Shown here: one piece after another, positions 44,564-54,342 of the stretch | Layout: every line of letters begins with the position of its first letter | Position numbering within the stretch: position 1 is the first letter of the stretch | NCBI RefSeq assembly: GCF_016917355.1 | Contig: NZ_CP070304.1 | Location: 496,001 to 560,000, forward strand | Length of the DNA: 64,000 nt | From: Glaciimonas sp. PAMC28666 | GTDB taxonomy: Bacteria; Pseudomonadota; Gammaproteobacteria; Burkholderiales; Burkholderiaceae_D | Direction of reading: 5' to 3' | Notes under the pieces: model-generated | Database searches by the model: none | The model's input: only the letters and a program-made list of their open reading frames with translations | What the model was told of the DNA's origin: nothing | Position numbers and translations under genes: made by a program

Positions 44564-46051
44564 TTAGGCTGTCGTGGTCGCCGGTGCGAATTGCTGCGTC
44601 AAATAAGTGCTGGTCGAATTTAACTTATTGATAAGCACGTCCAGATTGGTAAACTGTTTTTGATAGTTTGCCATGGTGGTGTTGATCTGATTCTGCATGA
44701 CCGTGTATTGCTTGCCAAGTGCCGTATAGGAATCGTTTGCGCTGGACGTAGCATCAGTCAACAACCCCGACGTACTGGAAAAACCTGTGATCAGCGCTGA
44801 CATTTGGGAACCGAAACCGGTGGTGCCGCTGGCGCTGGAAAATAAACTTGCGACACCGCTGAGGTTGGTGCTGAGTGCGCTCGCCAGCTTGGTCGAATTC
44901 ACGGCGAGGGTGCCGTCGGCCTGAAACGTCACACCAAGCTGAGCCAGCGTTGTCAGCGACCCGCTCCCCCCATTTTGCGGGATGTTAAAAGCGCTAGTGA
45001 TCTGGCTCTCGATATTGCTTAAGGTTGAGCTGCCGATGAGTGATCCGGCGGCGGCCCCTGTGGTGCTGTTATACGCGGTCAAACTCGCCTCGGTACTGTG
45101 TAGCGAGTTATACGCCGTTACAAAATTGTTGATCGCAGTGGTTACCCCGGAGGTATCCGTTTGCACTGCGACGCTGGTACTGCCGGTTCCGGCTAACGTC
45201 ATCGTGACACCTTGCATAGCCTGCGCAACGGTATTGGTAGTGCTGGTGACGGCGATACCATTGACTGTCAGCTGGGCATTTTGGGCCGCCGAGGTCTGCT
45301 GCAGATTCTGCGTACTACTGGTATCGTTCGACAATAGATTCGACAAGGCGGTATCTCCAGTCACCGAAATCTGCATACTGGAGGTCTGGCCTGTGGCCAG
45401 TGCAGTTAGCACCAGACGGTTCGGGCTGCTGCTGCCGTCGCTGATAATCGATGCCGATACGCCAAGCGCTTTATTGGCGTTAATTGCCGAGCTAATGCCG
45501 GCCAATGTATTGTTGGAACTGTTAATCGTCAGCGAAGCTGCTACCTGAGTCGTGTCTGCGGTAAAAGTCGCGCCGCTATAGGTGCCTGTCGCGGCGTTGA
45601 GCGTACCACCCGAAGTGGTGCCGAACTGGATGGTCACCGTGCCATTGCCGATTGCCGTAGTGGTGCTGGCCACACCGGTTGTTGCCACCGTCTGGGCCTG
45701 CGCCATTTGCGTTACATTGACCGAATATGTTCCACTCACCGCGGTTGAGTCGGCAGTCGCTGTCAGCACACCGGTCAACGACGACGTCGCCGAAACATTG
45801 GTGTAAAGACTCGGTTTTCCTAGCGCAGCAGCAGCCGTCTGCACCCCGCTCAACGCACCGCTCAACAAGCCGTATGACGTTAAGGTGGCGGTGTAACTGG
45901 CTTGCTGGTTGTTAATGTTGGTTAACCCAACGCTCTCGGCGTTCTGCAAACTGGTCATCAAACCATTCAGATCAAGTCCGGAGCCTACCCCAATTGTAGA
46001 AACAACCGCCGCATCAGAAGGCGTGGTAATCGGCGAAAGCGTAGAAGACAT
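44564..46051 (-). CDS. fliD: Filament cap protein FliD (HAP2)
   Basis: FliD caps the filament tip and folds flagellin monomers in. From ATG 46051 it has 495 residues; the start is supported by AGGA upstream, and the longer reading to 46108 adds unlikely residues. Features: VSTIGVGSGLDLNGLMTSLQNAE at the N-terminus, a Ser/Thr-rich variable middle with Flagellin_IN-like repeats (TQVAASLTINSSNNTLAGISSAIN), and the C-terminal coiled coil YTVMQNQINTTMANYQKQFTNLDVLINKLNSTSTYLTQQF. It heads fliD-fliS-fliT and lies behind fliC. Confidence 0.95.
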   Translation of the reverse strand: MSSTLSPITTPSDAAVVSTIGVGSGLDLNGLMTSLQNAESVGLTNINNQQASYTATLTSYGLLSGALSGVQTAAAALGKPSLYTNVSATSSLTGVLTATADSTAVSGTYSVNVTQMAQAQTVATTGVASTTTAIGNGTVTIQFGTTSGGTLNAATGTYSGATFTADTTQVAASLTINSSNNTLAGISSAINANKALGVSASIISDGSSSPNRLVLTALATGQTSSMQISVTGDTALSNLLSNDTSSTQNLQQTSAAQNAQLTVNGIAVTSTTNTVAQAMQGVTMTLAGTGSTSVAVQTDTSGVTTAINNFVTAYNSLHSTEASLTAYNSTTGAAAGSLIGSSTLSNIESQITSAFNIPQNGGSGSLTTLAQLGVTFQADGTLAVNSTKLASALSTNLSGVASLFSSASGTTGFGSQMSALITGFSSTSGLLTDATSSANDSYTALGKQYTVMQNQINTTMANYQKQFTNLDVLINKLNSTSTYLTQQFAPATTTA

Positions 46052-46088
46052 ATGAGATCCTGGAATGAACTTTTTCGATAGGGCGCGG

Positions 46089-46118
46089 GCCGGACAACTA
46101 ACACGCAACGTGTCCGGC
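46089..46118. repeat. Inverted repeat between fliC and fliD
   Basis: GCCGGACA (46089-46096) and TGTCCGGC (46111-46118) form an 8-bp perfect stem with a 14-nt loop, about 40 nt upstream of the fliD start. No T-run follows. It may attenuate read-through from fliC or be an operator for fliD. Confidence 0.5.
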
Positions 46119-46222
46119 TGTTTGCATCAAACCGCTATCGACTCACGCCTGAAACAATCTCCAAGCGTGACTGGATAGCGCAGGCAGAGAAAAAACCCCC
46201 TGCCTGAAACACCTTAAAACGA

Positions 46223-47947
46223 TTATTGCAACAGTGACATCACGCCTTGCGCAGTGCTGTTAGCTTGCTTCAAGACGGCAGTACCTGCTTGTTGCTCGAT
46301 CTGTGCGGTAGTCATCGCCGACACTTCAACTGCATAATCTGCATCCTGAATGTGCGAACGTGACGAAGACAGATTGGTAGTCATCGACTGAGCAGTTGAA
46401 ATCGCTGACTGAAGACGGTTTTGGACCGCACCAAGGGAGCTGTTCAAAGCCGAAACGATCGCCAGCGCTGCATCGATCTTTGCCAGCGGGTTAGCTGTGG
46501 AGGTCGTGCCGCTAGTTGTGCTCAGCGTGAATTTGCCTGCGTTAGCGGAGTCGTCATACACCGTGTTGGCCGAACCGTCGGTCACCGTACCATTTGCTTG
46601 CACGTAGAGCGATTGGGCAGTATTGGTTGTCAGTGCACCGTTGTTGTCGATATTCACCTGCGCGCCGCCAGTTGTCGCTGTGACGGCGCCCGTGCCAGCA
46701 CCCGAACCCGCTGCTATGCTGTAACCCGTTCCACCCAAGGTTGCAGCGATTGCAGTGCCAGCCTTATTGTCTGTCTGGACTTTCGTCGCCAAGGCAGCGT
46801 TTGAAATGCTCAGGTTAGTCGCTGCTGCGGTAGCAGTACCTACGGTGTAGGTGTAAGTCGCAGGTGCAGCACCGCTTCCAACCGTGATAGTACCGCCAGT
46901 ACCGGCGGACGCTTTACCCATGCTGCCCAGCAAGTCACCGCCCGCGACGTCGGTAGCAAGGGTAGCACTGGCAACGGCGCCATTGACGTTGGCTTGTGCT
47001 AAAGTGCCGCCGCTTGTTTCAGTCAGGTTACCGGTACCGTCCAGATATAGCGCTTTGCCATCACTTGAATTCGTCAGGTTGCCGTTACTGTCAATATTGG
47101 CGTTAGTGGTCGTGCCGCCAATTTTGATGGTGACGTTGGTTGACCCGCCTGCGGCTGGCTTCAGGTCGCTGGTAACGTTCGCGGCTGTACGCGCAGTATC
47201 GCCGTAGGTATAACCAGTTCCGGTAGAGGTATAAACGTTGCCATCGGTTACTGTATCGCCACTTACTGCTTTACCAACAACAGTAGCCAGCGATGCATTG
47301 TCAGCGGATGTGTAAGTTCTGGCGTAGGCAGTCGTACCGTTGACGGTCGAGCCTTTGACGTAGCCACCCGAAGTCAGGTCGCTGGCGGTAGCAGCAACGT
47401 TGGCTGTACCCGTACCGTTCACGTTAAAGCCAGTCAGACCGAGGGTCGAAGAATTGATTTGCTGTAAAGCAATAGCGATGGTCTGACCATCGTTCGCACC
47501 AACCTGAATGTTGGCAGTAGTAGCGCTAGCGCCCAGAACACTGTTACCGTTGAAGCTGGTTTGTTGCGAAGTGCGGTTGATCTCAGCCAGACTTTGGCTG
47601 ATTGCAGTCTGAATGGACTGCAAGTCACTGGCGGAATTGGTGCCATTCGCGGCTTGCACGGCCAGGTCACGGATATTTTGCAGGTTCGCAGTAACCTGTG
47701 TCAACGCGCCTTCTGTCGTTTGGGTCAACGAAATGCCATCGTTGGCATTGCTTTGTGCTTGGGTCAGGCCATTGATCTGTGATGTGAAGCGCGTCGCAAT
47801 TGCGAAACCCGCAGCATTGTCAGCTGCGCTGTTGATTTTCATACCGGAAGACAGATCCTGGATCGCGCCGGACAATGCGTTTTGCGATTTGTTCAGGTTA
47901 TTCTGTGTGATTAACGACAGTACGTTGGTGTTAATGGTCATTGCCAT
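46223..47947 (-). CDS. fliC: Flagellin FliC
   Basis: FliC is the filament subunit. The 574-residue protein has the conserved ends that form the inner tube: INTNVLSLITQNNLNKSQNALSGAIQDLSSGMKINSAADNAAGFAIA and SSSRSHIQDADYAVEVSAMTTAQIEQQAGTAVLKQANSTAQGVMSLLQ. The middle, about 330 residues, is a Gly/Thr/Ala/Asn-rich surface domain with two repeats of the type ALYLDGTGNLT / SLYVQANGTVT. CAGGAG precedes the ATG at 47947. It is the only flagellin in the window and has its own sigma-28-type promoter. Its many Ser/Thr would suit O-glycosylation by the TPR-glycosyltransferase (inference). Confidence 0.98.
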   Translation of the reverse strand: MAMTINTNVLSLITQNNLNKSQNALSGAIQDLSSGMKINSAADNAAGFAIATRFTSQINGLTQAQSNANDGISLTQTTEGALTQVTANLQNIRDLAVQAANGTNSASDLQSIQTAISQSLAEINRTSQQTSFNGNSVLGASATTANIQVGANDGQTIAIALQQINSSTLGLTGFNVNGTGTANVAATASDLTSGGYVKGSTVNGTTAYARTYTSADNASLATVVGKAVSGDTVTDGNVYTSTGTGYTYGDTARTAANVTSDLKPAAGGSTNVTIKIGGTTTNANIDSNGNLTNSSDGKALYLDGTGNLTETSGGTLAQANVNGAVASATLATDVAGGDLLGSMGKASAGTGGTITVGSGAAPATYTYTVGTATAAATNLSISNAALATKVQTDNKAGTAIAATLGGTGYSIAAGSGAGTGAVTATTGGAQVNIDNNGALTTNTAQSLYVQANGTVTDGSANTVYDDSANAGKFTLSTTSGTTSTANPLAKIDAALAIVSALNSSLGAVQNRLQSAISTAQSMTTNLSSSRSHIQDADYAVEVSAMTTAQIEQQAGTAVLKQANSTAQGVMSLLQ

Positions 47948-48043
47948 GGTACGACTCCTGTATTCGAAATGTGGATTCTGGCAAAATTGCCCTAACGCTG
48001 GATCCGTTCCTTAAGAAGGATAAGCACACCACCGTTATTCAGG

Positions 48044-48070
48044 TTATCGGCAGCGACAGGGAAAACATTT
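48044..48070 (-). promoter_or_regulatory. Sigma-28 (FliA) promoter of fliC
   Basis: Read on the minus strand: -35 AAATGTTT (48070-48063), an 11-nt spacer, -10 GCCGATAA (48051-48044). The -10 is an exact consensus; the -35 differs at two positions. The start site would be near 48037, giving a leader of about 90 nt before the fliC ATG. Confidence 0.85.
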
Positions 48071-48234
48071 AGGGTTAGCAAAAAGAAAGTTTTATCCATC
48101 TGTCCGTCAACCCGGGACATTCAGCGCCTTGCAGCACATCCCATGGCCAGAAAATCGAGGAATCCATTGTGCGCCGACGCACATCATTACCGGTATTCGT
48201 CGACGCAACTCATATTAGAGCGTGGAGCGAACTA

Positions 48235-48552
48235 TCAGACCGACATATTCATCACATCCTGATAGGCGCTCACCAGCTTATTACGGACCTGCAAACCCAT
48301 CTGAAAGTCGATGTTGGCTTTTTGCAAATCCACCATAACGTCATTTAGCGCCACCCCCGGCTTGCCTAGCTCAAATGATTCAGCCTGACCGTACGCATGC
48401 TGTTGGGAGTCACTGATGCGATCCAGCGATTTCCGCAGCTCGTCGGAAAATCCGCCCGCCGCGACGCCCTCTGCAGGCCCGGCCAATGAACTTGCGGAAA
48501 GCGCCGTCGTTTGCAGCTGTTGTAGTACCGATTGAATAGCCGATATCGTCAT
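48235..48552 (-). CDS. fliE: MS ring-rod junction protein FliE
   Basis: FliE links the MS ring to the rod and is among the first exported subunits. The 105-residue product has the conserved C-terminal part [39 protein letters not shown]. It is divergent from fliF, with 268 nt between them, the classic FlhDC-controlled fliE/fliF arrangement. No clear FlhDC box could be read in that gap. Confidence 0.96.
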   Translation of the reverse strand: MTISAIQSVLQQLQTTALSASSLAGPAEGVAAGGFSDELRKSLDRISDSQQHAYGQAESFELGKPGVALNDVMVDLQKANIDFQMGLQVRNKLVSAYQDVMNMSV

Positions 48553-48820
48553 GTCGTTGACCTGCGGAGAACCGCATTAGGGGTGGACCAAAGATATTAA
48601 GCGTATCAGCTATCAATTTAAACATAGGCCTCAAATGGTGCCAAAAATCATAGCTATTCAACAGATCGAAAGAGGGACAAGCGATTCACAATCTGAATCA
48701 TCGCCACGGTCTGCTCACGCACCCCTCTCCTCCCATTCGAAAGAACCCTTGCTGTATGTCACACAAGCAGAAGCGAAACGCTAATAATCGTTGTGACCGG
48801 CGCTCACCTGGATTGCAAGC

Positions 48821-50533
48821 ATGAATGCAGTTGTAAAGGGCGGCAACCCGGCCAACCTGCAAAAGAAGTCATTGCTGGATCAAGTGCGCGCCAATCCGCG
48901 TCTGCCAGCGATCATCGGCGGCGCCATTGCGATGGCGGCCATCGCCGTATTTTGGCTATGGAGCCGCGCTCCTGACTACCGAGTCTTGTTCAGCAAACTG
49001 GACGACCGCGACGGCGGCGCCATCATCGCCCAGTTGCAGCAGATGAACATTCCCTACAAGTTGGCCGAAGGCGGCGGCGCCATCATGGTGGTTGCCGATC
49101 AGGTGCATGAAGCACGTCTCCGACTAGCATCGCAAGGCCTGCCCAAAGGCGGCGCAGTCGGCTTTGAGTTGATGGACAACGAAAAATTCGGCGTCAGTGC
49201 ATTTGCTGAGCAGGTCAATTACCAACGTTCGTTAGAAGGCGAACTGGCACGTTCGATTGAATCGATCGGCGCGGTCGAAACGGCCCGGGTCCACCTGGCG
49301 CTGCCCAAGCCGTCTTTGTTTGTACGCGAACAGCAACAGCCAAGCGCCTCAGTAGTGCTGACCTTGCGTCACGGCCGTTCGCTCGACGAATCGCAAGTCA
49401 GCGCGGTGGCTTACCTGATTTCCAGCAGCGTCCCTGAACTCAACGTCAAGAACGTCACTCTGGTGGATCAAGGCGGCAATCTGCTGTCGGCACCGAACAC
49501 CGGCAACCGTGGCCTGGACGCCAGCCAATTGAAATATGCACAAGACATCGAGCAAACCTACATCCACCGGATCGAGGCCATCCTGCAGCCCATTGTCGGT
49601 GCCAGAAATGTACGTGCGCAGGTGGCAGCAGACGTCGATTTCTCGACTGTCGAAAATACCGACGAAAAATACCATCCGAATCAGGACGGTGGCAGCGGCG
49701 CTATGCGCAGTCAGCAATCGAGCGACTCTAACCAATCAAGTGCCAACACGCCCGGCGGCGTACCTGGCGCATTGTCCAATCAGCCCCCGCCGAGTCCGGT
49801 GGCACCGATCACCAACCCCGCAGCCAAGCCGGGAGCGCCCAACACCGGGGCCAAACCGCTTGCCACCGGTCCAGCCAGCGGCGCCACGAGCGGCGCTGGC
49901 AATCCAGGTAATACGCGGCGCGATGTCACCACCAACTACGAGCTTGATCGCAGTATCAGCCATACGCAACAGTCAGCCGGCGGCATCAAACGGCTTTCGG
50001 TCGCGGTGGTCGTCAATTACCGCGACGTTGCCAATAGTAAAGGCGACGTTGTAGCCCAGGCACTTTCGACAACCGAGCTGGAACAGGTCAGAAACCTGGT
50101 TAAAGAAGCCATGGGCTATAACGACAAGCGCGGTGATTCGCTCAATGTCGTCAACAGTCAATTTGCCGCCGTCAGCGACAACAGCGCACCGCCGCAACCC
50201 TGGTGGCGTCAGTCGGAAAACATCGCTCTGGCCAAGGACGTCGGCCAATATCTGATGTTCGGCATCTTCGCGTTATGGATCTGGTTTGGCCTGGTGCGCC
50301 CATTGCTGCGCAAGCATTTACAAGATATTCCTGTAGCGGACCCGCAATTCCCGCTGATATCCGCCAGCGGATCAGACCCTGACCCGCACCTGAAAATTGC
50401 ACTCAGTGGCGAAGCACAGGAACGGCGCGTCGCATTGCACGAGTCCAATCTGCAATACGCCAAAGACATAGCCGAAAAAGATCCAAGGCTGGTTGCCATG
50501 GTCATCAAGAACTGGATGGGCAACGATGAATGA
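48821..50533 (+). CDS. fliF: MS-ring protein FliF
   Basis: FliF forms the MS ring in the inner membrane, the base of the flagellum. The 570-residue protein has one helix near the N-terminus (LPAIIGGAIAMAAIAVFWLW), ring-building motifs (KGGAVGFELMDNEKFGVSAFAEQVNYQRSLEGELARSIESI, LVDQGGNLLSA), a long Pro/Gly/Ala/Ser-rich periplasmic insert, and a second helix near the C-terminus (YLMFGIFALWIWFGLVRPLL). The cytoplasmic tail that holds FliG follows (YAKDIAEKDPRLVAMVIKNWM). It starts the class II operon fliFGHIJK. Confidence 0.97.
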   Translation: MNAVVKGGNPANLQKKSLLDQVRANPRLPAIIGGAIAMAAIAVFWLWSRAPDYRVLFSKLDDRDGGAIIAQLQQMNIPYKLAEGGGAIMVVADQVHEARLRLASQGLPKGGAVGFELMDNEKFGVSAFAEQVNYQRSLEGELARSIESIGAVETARVHLALPKPSLFVREQQQPSASVVLTLRHGRSLDESQVSAVAYLISSSVPELNVKNVTLVDQGGNLLSAPNTGNRGLDASQLKYAQDIEQTYIHRIEAILQPIVGARNVRAQVAADVDFSTVENTDEKYHPNQDGGSGAMRSQQSSDSNQSSANTPGGVPGALSNQPPPSPVAPITNPAAKPGAPNTGAKPLATGPASGATSGAGNPGNTRRDVTTNYELDRSISHTQQSAGGIKRLSVAVVVNYRDVANSKGDVVAQALSTTELEQVRNLVKEAMGYNDKRGDSLNVVNSQFAAVSDNSAPPQPWWRQSENIALAKDVGQYLMFGIFALWIWFGLVRPLLRKHLQDIPVADPQFPLISASGSDPDPHLKIALSGEAQERRVALHESNLQYAKDIAEKDPRLVAMVIKNWMGNDE

Positions 50534-51521
50534 ACAAGGTCTGCAAAAAAGCGCGATTCTGCTCATGTCTCTGGGTGAAGACGGCGCTGCCGCCGTGCTC
50601 CAGCACATGACCCAGCGCGAGGTTCAGCAATTGGGAACCGCAATGTCCGCCCTGCGCAAGATAACGCACGAACAGATCTCCACGGCACTTTCAGAGTTTC
50701 ATAAAGAAACGGAGCAGTTCTCGGCCCTCAACCTCGATTCCAACAGCTATATCCGCGCCGTGCTAAATAAAGCTCTCGGCAATGACCGCGCCGCCAGCCT
50801 GATCGAAGACATTCTCGATTCCGGTGACAAGACCCATGGGATCGATACGCTGAACTGGCTGGAAGCCACCGAGGTGGCTGAATTGATCCGCGATGAACAC
50901 CCGCAAATCATTGCTACCATGCTGGTTCATCTGGAACGCAGCAAAGCTTCTGAAGTCCTCGAACTGTTCACCGAACGTTTACGCCACGATGTTTTGCTAC
51001 GGATCGCCACCTTTGGCGGCGTGCAACCGGCCGCATTGAATGAACTCACCGACGTGCTCACCAACCTGTTGTCCGGACAGGGCGTCAAGCGCAGCCGTCT
51101 GGGCGGGGTCAGGGCCGCTGCCGAAATCATCAATCTGATGACCAGCACCCAAGAAGAAAGCATCATCAAGCACATGCGCGACTACGACGGCGATTTGGCT
51201 CAACGTATCATCGACGAAATGTTCTTGTTCGAGAACCTGCTGGAGCTTGAGGATCGTGGCATCCAGTCGCTGCTCAAGGAAGTCGAATCGGAATCGCTCA
51301 TTACAGCGCTCAAGGGTGCGCCCGAGGAACTCCGGGAAAAATTCTTCCGCAACATGTCACAACGTGCCGCCGAAATGCTACGCGAGGATCTCGAAGTGCG
51401 CGGTCCGGTGCGGGTATCGCAGGTCGAGGCCGAACAAAAAGCCATCTTGCAAATCGTGCGCCGCCTGGCCGATGCAGGCGAACTCGTGATCGGCGGACAA
51501 GGCAGCGATGCTTATGTATAA
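50526..51521 (+). CDS. fliG: Flagellar motor switch protein FliG
   Basis: FliG is the C-ring subunit that takes torque from MotA. From ATG 50526, overlapping the fliF stop by eight bases, it has 331 residues, the family length. Domains: N (QKSAILLMSLGEDGAAAVLQHM), middle with the EHPQ motif (DEHPQIIATMLVHLE) and C-terminal torque helix (MFLFENLLELEDRGIQSLLKEVESESLITALKGA). The upstream in-frame start at 50493 lies inside fliF and is not used. Confidence 0.97.
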   Translation: MNEQGLQKSAILLMSLGEDGAAAVLQHMTQREVQQLGTAMSALRKITHEQISTALSEFHKETEQFSALNLDSNSYIRAVLNKALGNDRAASLIEDILDSGDKTHGIDTLNWLEATEVAELIRDEHPQIIATMLVHLERSKASEVLELFTERLRHDVLLRIATFGGVQPAALNELTDVLTNLLSGQGVKRSRLGGVRAAAEIINLMTSTQEESIIKHMRDYDGDLAQRIIDEMFLFENLLELEDRGIQSLLKEVESESLITALKGAPEELREKFFRNMSQRAAEMLREDLEVRGPVRVSQVEAEQKAILQIVRRLADAGELVIGGQGSDAYV

Positions 51522-51616
51522 GGATAAGCGTGCGATGTCAGTGCAATGTGCTCTTCCCCCGCAGGCGAGAGCAGAGAATCGGTCGTCGTTTGGTCGATCA
51601 GGAAGCGGGATGAGTG

Positions 51617-52435
51617 ATGTTTAACAAGCCCCTGTTTAACAAGCCCCTGTTTAACAAGCCCCTGCTTAACAAGCCATTGCTTGATAATCCATTGTTTGAT
51701 AGTCCAATTTATTCTGGGCAAGAAGCTGACGAGAGCGCGGCCGCCACTTATACAGCAGGGCCTCGACCTGCCTCTCCCAAGCAGCCGATGAGTGCATGGC
51801 AACGCTGGGAAATGGGGTCCTTCGAGGCACCATACGAAGAACTTGCGACAACACCCGACGCCGAAGTGTTACTTGCGAAGCTGACGCCTCCCCTGCTGAT
51901 CGACGAAGCTGAGCTCAGCCGCCTGCGCGAGGAAGCCCAACAGGCCGGAGCCAGCGCAGGCCATGCAGAGGGCTACAGCGCCGGGCAAGAACAAGGCTAT
52001 GCCGCCGGGCAGGCGGTTGCCGCACAAGAAGCGGCCGCCTTGCGAAAACTGTCTTTGGCGCTGCCTGAGGCCTTGCGCCAGGCCGACCATGAGGTTGCCG
52101 ATGCATTGCTGGCGCTGGCGCTCGACATTGCACGTCAGCTGGTTGGACAGGCACTGACGGTAGAGCCAGAACTGATCCTGGTTACCGTACGCGAACTGTT
52201 GCTAACAGAGCCGGCATTAAGCGGCACACCGCGCCTGTTATTGCATCCGGATGATATGGCGCTGGTGCAGCAATACCTGAACGATGATTTGCAAACAGCA
52301 GGCTGGTTGCTGCGCGCAGATCCGACACTTACGCGCGGCGATTGCCGGGTCCATGCCAGCAGTGGCGAGCTGGATGCCACGCTGGCTACCCGCTGGCAAC
52401 GCGTAACAGCGGCACTTGGCCTCAATCATGACTAA
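51617..52435 (+). CDS. fliH: Flagellar export ATPase regulator FliH with repeat N-terminus
   Basis: FliH dimerises on the ATPase FliI and delivers it to the C ring. The 272-residue protein has the usual features from about residue 58: [14 protein letters not shown], the glycine-rich helix [23 protein letters not shown], and the C-terminal FliI-binding part ([35 protein letters not shown]). Before it stand six pentapeptides of the form [FL][ND]xP[LI], starting [15 protein letters not shown], not known to me in other FliH. A downstream ATG at 51788 (MSAWQRWEM) would give a conventional N-terminus, so the repeat region may be untranslated or a real extension. Confidence 0.92.
   Translation: MFNKPLFNKPLFNKPLLNKPLLDNPLFDSPIYSGQEADESAAATYTAGPRPASPKQPMSAWQRWEMGSFEAPYEELATTPDAEVLLAKLTPPLLIDEAELSRLREEAQQAGASAGHAEGYSAGQEQGYAAGQAVAAQEAAALRKLSLALPEALRQADHEVADALLALALDIARQLVGQALTVEPELILVTVRELLLTEPALSGTPRLLLHPDDMALVQQYLNDDLQTAGWLLRADPTLTRGDCRVHASSGELDATLATRWQRVTAALGLNHD
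51620..51709. repeat. 15-bp tandem repeat at the start of fliH
   Basis: Three identical copies of TTTAACAAGCCCCTG (51620-51664) followed by three progressively diverged copies (51665-51709). In the fliH frame each encodes one pentapeptide. The identical 5' copies and diverged 3' copies suggest recent growth at the 5' end. Confidence 0.95.
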
Positions 52436-53864
52436 CACGCTGCCATCCGATACCAGCGCTGCCGTGAATCCCCATCTGCAGGCATGGCGCAGCGCCCTGG
52501 TTAAAGCCAGTCATGATGTCGGTCGCAGCATTCCTATCCGAACCTACGGGCGGCTCACCCGTGCGGTTGGCCTGGTACTGGAAGCGGTCGGGCTGCGGCT
52601 CCCGGTTGGCAGCGATTGTCTGATTGAACTTCCCGCAGGTTATGCGCAACGGACCACCGAGGCCGAAGTGGTCGGCTTCGCCGGCGACCGGGTGTTTCTG
52701 ATGCCACAACGCGAAGTGGCAGGGTTGCTGCCCGGCGCCCGCGTGTATCCGCTCGAAAGTCCGGTCTCCCGCAATCACAGCAGTAACACCGAACCTGGCA
52801 CCAAACGGCTACCGGTCGGCTACGGCATGCTGGGACGCGTAGTCGATGCTGCTGGTCGCCCGCTTGACGGCCTCGGCCCGCTGAATAGCGCCGCTGAAGT
52901 ACCGCTGTCGGCGGCGCCGATCAATCCGCTCACGCGCGCACCGATCGACTCCGTACTCGATGTCGGCGTGCGTGCCATCAACGCCCTGCTGACAGTCGGC
53001 CGCGGTCAGCGCATGGGTCTGTTTGCCGGTTCCGGGGTCGGTAAAAGCGTCCTGCTCGGCATGATGGCGAGATATACCAGCGCGGACGTAATTGTGGTCG
53101 GCCTGATTGGAGAACGCGGTCGCGAAGTCAAGGAATTCATCGAAAACACGCTCGGACCTGAAGGTCTGGCGCGTGCGGTAGTCGTCGCCGCTCCCGCCGA
53201 CACCTCGCCGCTGCTGCGCTTGCAAGGTGCGGCCTATGCCACCTGTCTGGCCGAATATTTCCGCGATCAGGGTAAAAACGTCTTGCTTATCATGGATTCG
53301 CTGACCCGCTACGCCATGGCACAACGCGAAATCGCGCTGGCTGTGGGCGAGCCGCCTGCCACCAAGGGCTATCCGCCATCGGTATTTGCCAAATTGCCAG
53401 CGCTGGTGGAGCGTGCCGGCAACGGTGCGCGCGATGCCGACGGCAACGGTGGTTCCATTACGGCTTTTTATACCGTGTTGACCGAAGGCGACGATCAACA
53501 GGACCCGATCGCTGACGCAGCCCGGGCGATTCTGGACGGCCATATAGTGCTGTCGCGCGGCTTGGCCGAAGCCGGTCACTATCCGGCGATCGACATTGAA
53601 GCCTCGATCAGCCGCGCCATGACCTCACTGATTACGCCGCCGCAATTCGACGCGGTGCGCCGTTTCAAGCAGATGCTGTCGCGCTATCAGCGCAATCGCG
53701 ACCTCATCAGTGTCGGGGCCTATGCCGCCGGGCACGATCTACAGCTGGATCAGGCGATCGCCCTGTACCCGAAGATTGAAGCATTTTTACAACAAGAGAT
53801 GCATGAGCGCGCCGACTATGCGGGCGCGACCACGCAATTACACGCACTGTTGAGCAAGGACTGA
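52428..53864 (+). CDS. fliI: Flagellum-specific export ATPase FliI
   Basis: FliI is the F1-beta-like hexameric ATPase of the flagellar export apparatus. From ATG 52428, overlapping fliH by eight bases, it has 478 residues. Walker [15 protein letters not shown], Walker [41 protein letters not shown] and the C-terminal [20 protein letters not shown] are all intact. A TTG twelve bases upstream is a less likely start. FliH and FliJ flank it as usual. Confidence 0.98.
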   Translation: MTNTLPSDTSAAVNPHLQAWRSALVKASHDVGRSIPIRTYGRLTRAVGLVLEAVGLRLPVGSDCLIELPAGYAQRTTEAEVVGFAGDRVFLMPQREVAGLLPGARVYPLESPVSRNHSSNTEPGTKRLPVGYGMLGRVVDAAGRPLDGLGPLNSAAEVPLSAAPINPLTRAPIDSVLDVGVRAINALLTVGRGQRMGLFAGSGVGKSVLLGMMARYTSADVIVVGLIGERGREVKEFIENTLGPEGLARAVVVAAPADTSPLLRLQGAAYATCLAEYFRDQGKNVLLIMDSLTRYAMAQREIALAVGEPPATKGYPPSVFAKLPALVERAGNGARDADGNGGSITAFYTVLTEGDDQQDPIADAARAILDGHIVLSRGLAEAGHYPAIDIEASISRAMTSLITPPQFDAVRRFKQMLSRYQRNRDLISVGAYAAGHDLQLDQAIALYPKIEAFLQQEMHERADYAGATTQLHALLSKD

Positions 53865-53868
53865 CGCC

Positions 53869-54324
53869 ATGCAACACACCTTACCGCTTGCCATGTTGAT
53901 CGAACTGACACAAACCAAAACGGACGATTCCACCCGTCGGCTGGGTCAGTTGCAAAGCGCGCAAACCAGTGCGCAGGAAAAGTTGAACATGCTGATGGAG
54001 TACCGTCAGGAATATTGCGTACGCATGCAAGCACAAATGCAAGACGGCATTCCTGCCACGCAGTGGCAGAATTTTCAGCACTTCATCACTACGCTGGACG
54101 GCGCAATTGAACAACAACGCAGCGTCGTCGCCCAAGCCCTTACCAGGCTGGCACAAGGCCGCGCCGACTGGCAGCATCAAAAACGCCGCCTGAATTCATT
54201 CGGGACGTTGGCCGAGCGCGTGCGTCAGCAGCAAGCGGTGGTGCTGAACCGGCGTGAGCAACGCGACAGCGACGAACATGCCGCCAGACAATTCCGATTG
54301 CGTGCCACCACAGTGACAGACTAA
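53869..54324 (+). CDS. fliJ: Flagellar export protein FliJ
   Basis: FliJ is the coiled-coil stalk of the export ATPase and an escort for chaperones. The 151-residue protein is almost entirely helical (LAMLIELTQTKTDDSTRRLGQLQSAQTSAQEKLNMLMEYRQEYCVRMQAQM, then WQHQKRRLNSFGTLAERVRQQQAVVLNRREQRDSDEHAARQ). It starts five bases after fliI. Confidence 0.93.
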   Translation: MQHTLPLAMLIELTQTKTDDSTRRLGQLQSAQTSAQEKLNMLMEYRQEYCVRMQAQMQDGIPATQWQNFQHFITTLDGAIEQQRSVVAQALTRLAQGRADWQHQKRRLNSFGTLAERVRQQQAVVLNRREQRDSDEHAARQFRLRATTVTD

Positions 54325-54342
54325 AACTACTCGAGGATTGCC

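Noticed and set aside
46180-46222. Intrinsic terminator right after fliC
   Set aside because: CAGGCAG/CTGCCTG can pair, but the T-run lies in the loop and not after the stem, so it is not a standard terminator.
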